Origin: Treponema sp.
GTDB lineage: Bacteria; Spirochaetota; Spirochaetia; Treponematales; Breznakiellaceae
Direction of reading: 5' to 3'
Assembly: GCA_031288815.1 (NCBI GenBank)
Contig: JAITQR010000224.1
Span: forward strand, 1-6,406
Length of the DNA: 6,406 nucleotides
Made by a program: the position numbers and the translations under genes. The notes below the pieces were generated by a model. That model did no database searches, had not been told where the DNA came from, and saw only the letters and a list, made by a program, of their open reading frames with translations. Numbering within the stretch: position 1 is the stretch's first letter; each line of letters starts with the position of its first letter. Of the stretch, positions 1-4,390 are shown in pieces.

Positions 1-534
1 CGCCGGGACGGATCGGTGCTGCGGAACTACGGGGATCTTCCCCCGGAATACGGTCTGCCCGATATGAACGCCGCCATGGCGGTGATCCAGTTTCGGGAAT
101 CGGCGAGGAACCTGGAAAAACGGCTGGAAATTGCCAGGATCTATACCCAATCGGCCTTGCGTACCAGGCACCATCGTTTCGCCCAGGGGGATGAGGGGCA
201 GTATAACAACTACGCCTTTCCCCTGGTTTTGGAAACGGGGCTTAAAGACGTAAAAGCCTACGCCCGGAAAAAGGATATCCTGGTGGAAAGCGCCTTTGAA
301 AACACGCTGATCGGTTTTGCCCTTGCCACGGAGGGAGGGGCGGCCCTTTTTTCCGGATCTTCCCCTTCAGGAGACGCCGCCGGGGAGGAGGGGAAAAATT
401 CCGTTCCCCGGTTCCAGGATCTGTGCCCCGCGGCCTATTCCCTTTCCCTCAGAACCGTACTCTTTCCCCTATATCCCCGTCTGAGCTCATCGGAAGTGGA
501 GCGTATATCAAAGTTAATCGTTACCCTTCCGTGA
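1..534 (+). CDS. DegT/DnrJ/EryC1/StrS-family PLP aminotransferase, C-terminal part (5' truncated by window)
   Basis: The frame is open from base 1 to a TGA at 532-534, so 177 C-terminal residues are visible. The GTG at 16 is only an in-frame codon, not a likely start. The residues around LPDMNAAMAVIQF (about 21-33) match the family segment that follows the PLP-lysine domain, and resemble the L-T-D-I-N/Q-A-A version found in ArnB-like sugar aminotransferases. The tail (CPAAYSLSLRTVLFPLYPRL, then SSSEVERISKLI) matches the family's final signature, in which a substrate-facing loop precedes the last helix. Family members use PLP to transaminate keto-sugars for surface polysaccharide or antibiotic sugars; the substrate here cannot be inferred. 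The catalytic lysine lies upstream of the window. A Gly/Ser/Ala/Glu-rich stretch (331-411) sits in a variable loop and looks like an insertion. nadK starts 9 bases after the stop, so co-transcription is likely. Confidence 0.85.
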   Translation, partial: RRDGSVLRNYGDLPPEYGLPDMNAAMAVIQFRESARNLEKRLEIARIYTQSALRTRHHRFAQGDEGQYNNYAFPLVLETGLKDVKAYARKKDILVESAFENTLIGFALATEGGAALFSGSSPSGDAAGEEGKNSVPRFQDLCPAAYSLSLRTVLFPLYPRLSSSEVERISKLIVTLP

Positions 535-539
535 GGAGG
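534..539 (+). promoter_or_regulatory. Ribosome binding site of nadK
   Basis: AGGAGG overlaps the last base of the upstream TGA stop and lies 4 bases before the ATG at 544. The spacing is short, but the perfect Shine-Dalgarno core supports this start. Ribosomes ending the aminotransferase would stop on top of it, which favours coupled translation. Confidence 0.7.
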
Positions 540-543
540 CGGG

Positions 544-1443
544 ATGGCCGGGCTAAAAAAGGCTTTGTTGTTCATAAATCTTCACAAAAGCAACGCCAGG
601 GCGCTGGGGGAGGAGATCCGGACCGAACTTGAGAGCCGCGGCGCGGCGGTTACGGCCTTTACCTTCGAGGACCCCGCCGGCATCCGGCGGGACGAGGGCT
701 ACGATTTGGCCTTCAGCCTGGGAGGGGACGGGACGGTGCTCTACGCCGCCCGGTCCATGGCCCCCCTGGGGGTACCGATTATCCCGGTAAATCTGGGAAC
801 TCTGGGATTTATCGCCGCGGTACAGCCCGAGAAATGGAAAGACGTTTTTGATCAGTGGCTGGCGGGACAGGCCCCCCTGTCCCGGCGCTTCATGCTGGAG
901 GTGGCCGTGGAACGGCGGGGTAAAAGGCTTACCCTGGGTTCCTGCCTCAACGACGCGGTGGTTTCGGCCCTGGGGATCGCGAAGATCATCAGGCTTAATG
1001 TGGAATCCGTCCTCCCCGCCTCTCCGGGAAGCGGCGGCAAGACGGAGTATGTTCAGATGGGCCGGTACCATTCGGACGGTCTCATCGTCGCTACCCCTAC
1101 CGGTTCCACCGGCTATTCGGTCGCGTCAGGCGGTCCTATTCTGGAGCCTGAAATGGACGCCATCATCATCAACCCCATTTGCCCCTTTACCCTTTCCAAC
1201 CGGCCAATCGTGCTGTCTTCCCGGGAAACCGTGATCGTGGAAGTCGAGGAAGAGCAGCGCAGCGGGGTGCTTCTGACCGTGGACGGCCAGGTGACGGAAC
1301 CGCTGGAACCGGGGGATCGGATCTACCTGCGGCAGGCGCCTTTTGACGCGCTGCTCGTCGCTTCCGGCAGGCTTGCCTTTTACAACGCCCTGCGTACCAA
1401 GCTTGCCTGGTCGGGAGCCGTAGAGGGGAGGGGACATGCTTGA
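544..1443 (+). CDS. nadK: NAD kinase (ATP/polyphosphate-dependent)
   Basis: This 299-residue cytoplasmic protein should phosphorylate NAD+ to NADP+, the only de novo route to NADP. Family hallmarks are in order: GGDGT at residues 60-64 (phosphate-donor loop, catalytic Asp62), the short N-D motif at 136-137 (LNDAVV), the Gly-rich DGLIVATPTGSTGYS segment at 178-192, the SNRPIVLS segment at 218-225, and TVDGQ at 245-249. Length is close to the bacterial norm of about 290-300. Residues 157-171 (Pro/Ser/Gly-rich) appear to be an extra loop between the N-D motif and the TPTGST segment. The start is ATG 544, backed by AGGAGG at 534-539. The 3' end overlaps recN by 8 bases. nadK next to recN is common in bacteria; the link is positional and no direct functional coupling is established. 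Confidence 0.97.
   Translation: MAGLKKALLFINLHKSNARALGEEIRTELESRGAAVTAFTFEDPAGIRRDEGYDLAFSLGGDGTVLYAARSMAPLGVPIIPVNLGTLGFIAAVQPEKWKDVFDQWLAGQAPLSRRFMLEVAVERRGKRLTLGSCLNDAVVSALGIAKIIRLNVESVLPASPGSGGKTEYVQMGRYHSDGLIVATPTGSTGYSVASGGPILEPEMDAIIINPICPFTLSNRPIVLSSRETVIVEVEEEQRSGVLLTVDGQVTEPLEPGDRIYLRQAPFDALLVASGRLAFYNALRTKLAWSGAVEGRGHA
1423..1433 (+). promoter_or_regulatory. Ribosome binding site of recN, inside the nadK 3' end
   Basis: The purine run GAGGGGAGGGG ends 2 bases before the recN ATG at 1436 and lies wholly within nadK codons. It contains two overlapping GGAG/GAGG cores at suitable distances, which supports ATG 1436 as the start. Confidence 0.6.
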
Positions 1444-3238
1444 GGAGCTTTCCATACGGAATTACGCCCTGATAGAAAACATCTCCCTCTCCTTCGAGAA
1501 GGGCTTTAACGTGCTTACCGGGGAAACCGGGGCGGGAAAATCGATCATCGTGGGTTCCATAAGTTTCCTTATGGGGGCGAAGGCCGATCCCGAGGCAGTC
1601 CGCACCGGAACCGAAGAGGCAAGCGTTACCGCGGTGATCCTGCTGGATCGGAGGAACCGGGACGCCCTGGAATGGCTTAAAGCCCGGGATATTGAAAACG
1701 AAGACAACCGGATCATTGTCAGGCGGAGCGTCAAAACATCCGGACGGGCTTCGATTTTTATTCAGAATGTGCCGGTAAGCCGCGGCGATCTTGAGGAGTT
1801 TATGGGCTTCCTTTTCGATCTCCACGGCCAGCATAACCACGAGTCCCTGCTCCGCAAGGAGAACCACCGCCGTTACCTGGATCAGTTCGGGGGGATTGAG
1901 GACGAGGCCCTGGCCTATAACAGGCGGTTCCTTGAGCTCGCCGGAAAGCGGAAAAGCCTGGAGGTTTCTCTCAGTTCCGATCGGGAACGGGAATCCCGAT
2001 TGGAGATCCTGGGCTACGCGGTGGAGGAAATTGAAAAGGCGGCGCCCAAGCCCGGGGAAAGCCGGGAACTGGAAGGAGAAGCCCGGCGTCTGGGGGAATT
2101 TGAAAAACTAACCGGCCATATCGAGACCGCCGCCTCTTGTTTTTTTGACGAGGATGTTTCCCTGCTCAGCCTTGCCAGGCGTTTAAGGGCCTCCCTGGAC
2201 GCGGCGGCGGCGGTGGATCCTTCCCTGGAAGCCACGCGGAAACGTTTTGAGGATCTGTATTACGAGGCGGAGGATCTGTCCGGCGAATTCCGCTCCTACC
2301 GGGACCGGCTGACCTATGATCCGGCGCGCCTGGAGGAAGTGGAAGAACGGCTTGCCCTGCTTTTCAAGCTGAAGAAGAAGTACGCCGGAGACGCGGCCCC
2401 CGACGCGGACAGCGAAGACGCCCTTCTCGCCTACCGCCTCCAGGCGGAAGCGGAGATCGAGGCCCTCTCCGGGGCGGGGGAAAACCGGGAACGGCTGAAG
2501 GAGGAGATAGCCGCCCTGGAAAAGGAGATAGCCTCCCGGGCCGCTTCCCTTCGGGCCAGGCGGGGCAAGGCCGCGGCGAAACTGGGAGAACGGATTACCC
2601 GTATCCTTGGCCGGCTGGGTATGCCCAAGGCCCGGTTTTCCGTAAGCGTTTTGCCTAAAGGCAGATCCCAAAACGCCGCCGATTCCGGCGTTTCCGAGGC
2701 GGAGCAGGGCGGCCGTCTCCCGCTGGTTTGCGGCCCCTGGGGCGCGGAAGACGTGGAGTTCCTTATCTCCGCCAACGCCGGCGAGCCTCTCAAGGATCTC
2801 GCCCGGATCGCCAGCGGCGGGGAGCTTTCCCGGGTCATGCTGGCCGTCAAGACGGCACTGCTCAGCGAGGAAGTCCGGGCCGGCGGGGACCCGGGCCCGG
2901 GGGACGATTATTCCGCGGAAACCCTGGTGTTCGACGAGATCGATACGGGGATAGGAGGGGAGGTGGCCCTTTCCGTGGGGGAATACCTGGGAAAAATAGG
3001 AGAATTTAAACAAATTTTTTGCGTTACCCACCTTGCCAGTATCGCCGTTAGAGCCGATAATCATTTTCGGGTTGAGAAAAAAACAGTGCCCGGCAACGGA
3101 GGCGATAGAACCTTGACCACTGTCAGCGTACTTGATGGGGAGGAGAGGAGAAATGAAATTGCCCGGATGCTCGCGGGGGACGCCGGAAAGGCCGCTCTTG
3201 CCCACGCGGATGATTTACTAAAAAAGTATGGCAGATAA
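1436..3238 (+). CDS. recN: DNA repair protein RecN (SMC-like ATPase)
   Basis: This 600-residue protein belongs to the RecN branch of SMC-like ATPases, which act in double-strand-break repair by binding DNA ends and promoting chromosome cohesion. The N-terminal ATPase half begins at residue 1 with LEELSIRNYALIENISLSF, followed by Walker A GETGAGKS (29-36) and the RecN-typical DLHGQHNHESLL (128-139). Residues about 160-395 are charged, mostly helical coiled-coil arms. The C-terminal half carries the ABC signature ASGGELSR (459-466), Walker B TLVFDEIDTGIGG (496-508) with catalytic Glu501, and the switch-histidine region VTHLASIA (530-537, His532). It is longer than E. coli RecN (about 553 residues). 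The extra length includes Gly/Ser/Ala-rich loops at about 410-427 and 480-494. All ATPase motifs are intact, so it should be functional. It overlaps nadK by 8 bases and the next gene by 11. No SOS-type operator was recognised upstream. Confidence 0.97.
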   Translation: MLEELSIRNYALIENISLSFEKGFNVLTGETGAGKSIIVGSISFLMGAKADPEAVRTGTEEASVTAVILLDRRNRDALEWLKARDIENEDNRIIVRRSVKTSGRASIFIQNVPVSRGDLEEFMGFLFDLHGQHNHESLLRKENHRRYLDQFGGIEDEALAYNRRFLELAGKRKSLEVSLSSDRERESRLEILGYAVEEIEKAAPKPGESRELEGEARRLGEFEKLTGHIETAASCFFDEDVSLLSLARRLRASLDAAAAVDPSLEATRKRFEDLYYEAEDLSGEFRSYRDRLTYDPARLEEVEERLALLFKLKKKYAGDAAPDADSEDALLAYRLQAEAEIEALSGAGENRERLKEEIAALEKEIASRAASLRARRGKAAAKLGERITRILGRLGMPKARFSVSVLPKGRSQNAADSGVSEAEQGGRLPLVCGPWGAEDVEFLISANAGEPLKDLARIASGGELSRVMLAVKTALLSEEVRAGGDPGPGDDYSAETLVFDEIDTGIGGEVALSVGEYLGKIGEFKQIFCVTHLASIAVRADNHFRVEKKTVPGNGGDRTLTTVSVLDGEERRNEIARMLAGDAGKAALAHADDLLKKYGR

Positions 3239-4076
3239 ACAGACAAGCAAGGCGAAAGTTTCAAAAAGGGAACAGTATCTTAAAAAGATACAACCCTATA
3301 ACCAAGCCATCGACAGGCTGTTAAAAAAAGAAGAGGCAACCCTTGAGGCGATAGAAAAGGATCCGGAGCATGGCGCCCTAAAACGTGTCGCCCTGGCGGA
3401 GACAATGTTGAATCTCGCGTCAAATTACCTGGTGCTTAACGGGGTATCCCAATCTATCCTGAAAACAAAGAACGAGGATGCCCTTAACGAGGGAAGAAAG
3501 GCGGTCTACAAGAGCGTAGCATACCTTGAAGATACGGTAAGCAACTTTGTTGACGCGGCCTTCAGCGAATACGCGGAGAAACTCGCCGCTATAGAAACCC
3601 TGGACGCCGCGCGGCGCTACGATCTGGTGCGTAAGATGGGCCTGACTATCCTGCTTCTTGAGGACGCCTACGGAAGCAACACCAGATGGAAATGGTCTTT
3701 CGTAGAGTTGGAAGGCCGCTATGCGGTCGTAGCGAGGAACCTTCTGGATCTTAAGAAGGTGGCGGCCAACTGGGATCCCCGTTCTCCCGATTACCGGCCT
3801 ATGATGTACCACTTTAGACTGAGTAAAAAACTGCTTATGCAGGCCGCGGATCGTTATCGGGAAAAATATGAACTGGTAACCCACAACCTGGACGATTTTA
3901 AGACCGGCATCCTGTTCCTCTCCGCCCTGCAGCGTTTTCTTGCCCAGATGAGCGAGCGGGGGGAACTGGAAACGGTACGGAAGAAATACAATATCTGGAT
4001 CGCCAAACTGGAAACGGATATAAAAACCCGGATAGATTTCGCCGTACCGAAAAACATATCAACAACCTCGCCCTGA
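3228..4076 (+). CDS. Uncharacterised helical protein coupled to recN
   Basis: I do not recognise a named family in this 282-residue protein. The ATG at 3228 lies inside the last codons of recN (11-base overlap), and the bases before it (ACTAAAAAAGT) show no good Shine-Dalgarno, so translation probably depends on ribosomes terminating recN. The next in-frame Met is residue 60, too deep to be preferred. The first 45 residues are Lys/Glu-rich (for example SKREQYLKKIQ, residues 12-22). The rest reads as a series of amphipathic helices with no signal peptide and no convincing membrane segment; ILLLEDAY (141-148) is hydrophobic but too short. There are no cysteines. Conspicuous residues include TRWKWSF (152-158), NWDPRSPDYRPMMYHF (181-196) and NIWIAK (255-260). 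The sense-strand composition is visibly more A-rich than nadK or most of recN. A cytoplasmic, possibly spirochaete-specific protein is the most I can infer; a role with RecN is only suggested by position. Confidence 0.85.
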   Translation: MADKQTSKAKVSKREQYLKKIQPYNQAIDRLLKKEEATLEAIEKDPEHGALKRVALAETMLNLASNYLVLNGVSQSILKTKNEDALNEGRKAVYKSVAYLEDTVSNFVDAAFSEYAEKLAAIETLDAARRYDLVRKMGLTILLLEDAYGSNTRWKWSFVELEGRYAVVARNLLDLKKVAANWDPRSPDYRPMMYHFRLSKKLLMQAADRYREKYELVTHNLDDFKTGILFLSALQRFLAQMSERGELETVRKKYNIWIAKLETDIKTRIDFAVPKNISTTSP

Positions 4077-4116
4077 AGAGCGTTCCCCGGGGCGTTAGGC
4101 TCAGGGCGCGCCCCGG
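4069..4116 (+). other. Competing stems over the stop codon of the 282-residue gene (terminator candidate, weak)
   Basis: CGCCCTGA (4069-4076, containing the TGA stop) is exactly complementary to TCAGGGCG (4101-4108). An alternative stem pairs CCGGGGCG (4087-4094) with CGCCCCGG (4109-4116). The two overlap in extent and could compete. No T-run follows, so this is not a classical intrinsic terminator; in GC-rich DNA such stems also arise by chance. Confidence 0.25.
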
Positions 4117-4125
4117 AAGCCCGAC

Positions 4126-4210
4126 AGTCTGCCGGCGGTTTTACCCGCCAAGCGCGACAAACCGCGAGCAGGCGGCCCGCAAAACCGCTTGCTTTGTGGA
4201 CGGACAGACT
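4126..4210. other. 85-base nested imperfect hairpin, possible structured element
   Basis: Nested complementary blocks are: AGTCTG 4126-4131 with CAGACT 4205-4210; GCGGTTTT 4135-4142 with AAAACCGC 4181-4188; CCGCC 4145-4149 with GGCGG 4171-4175; CGCG 4153-4156 with CGCG 4163-4166. The blocks are in correct nesting order and separated by asymmetric internal loops. An imperfect direct repeat AAACCGCNNGC (4159-4169 and 4182-4192) is embedded. It matches no RNA family I know; it may be a transcript-end structure or a decayed mobile or repeat element. Confidence 0.3.
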
Positions 4211-4270
4211 CTGGTAGCTTGATTGAACTAAACAGCCGGGTAAGAGAAAAACCAGGAATGAAGAATATTA

Positions 4271-4353
4271 ACCACGAAGGCGCACAAAGGTACACGAAGG
4301 GCCAGATTTTCTAATTTTATTCCTCCTTCGTGCGCCTTCCTCGCCTTCGTGGT
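4271..4353. repeat. Inverted repeat of CACGAAGG-type 10-base units, possible bidirectional terminator
   Basis: The outer arms ACCACGAAGGCG (4271-4282) and CGCCTTCGTGGT (4342-4353) are perfect complements over 12 bases. The inner arms CACGAAGG (4293-4300) and CCTTCGTG (4325-4332) add 8 more pairs. The blocks between them match only partly, and the AT-rich loop is 24 bases (4301-4324). The left arm divides into three tandem 10-base units starting at 4273, 4283 and 4293; the right arm has the same three-unit layout on the other strand. Its place between convergent gene ends fits a bidirectional transcription stop, though only short A/T tracts flank it. From memory, ACCACGAAGG-type repeats occur dispersed in many bacterial genomes, so this may be a copy of such a family. 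Confidence 0.75.
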
Positions 4354-4390
4354 AAAATTTCAAAGTATGTCTTTTAGGCTAATCAAGGTA

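Larger units (their letters stand above)
4077..4390. other. Convergent intergenic region, no convincing gene
   Basis: These 314 bases separate the ends of two converging transcription units. The left part (to about 4210) is GC-rich with several potential stems. The right part (about 4211-4390) is AT-rich and carries the CACGAAGG inverted repeat. A 64-codon leftward frame (4101-4295) and an 18-codon rightward frame (4258-4314) exist, but neither has a plausible ribosome site or protein-like composition. No tRNA, CRISPR or transposase remnant was seen. Confidence 0.75.

Noticed and set aside
1187..1867. 226-codon leftward open frame
   Set aside because: It crosses the nadK-recN junction on the opposite strand, where both real genes show full family motifs.
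3113..3141. TTGACC at 3113-3118 as an internal promoter for the gene after recN
   Set aside because: No acceptable -10 element lies at 16-18 bases downstream; the sequence is explained by recN codons.
2183..3205. 340-codon leftward open frame
   Set aside because: It lies antisense to recN, whose ATPase motifs are intact; its Gly/Pro/Arg-rich translation has no recognisable domain. Antisense frames stay open because of the GC-rich codon use.
4101..4295. 64-codon leftward frame in the spacer
   Set aside because: No ribosome site, composition not protein-like, and it overlaps the nested hairpin and part of the inverted repeat.
4258..4314. 18-codon rightward frame starting ATGAAGAAT and reading through the left repeat arm
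   Set aside because: An AGGA lies directly against the ATG, too close to act as a ribosome site, and the peptide is mostly repeat sequence.
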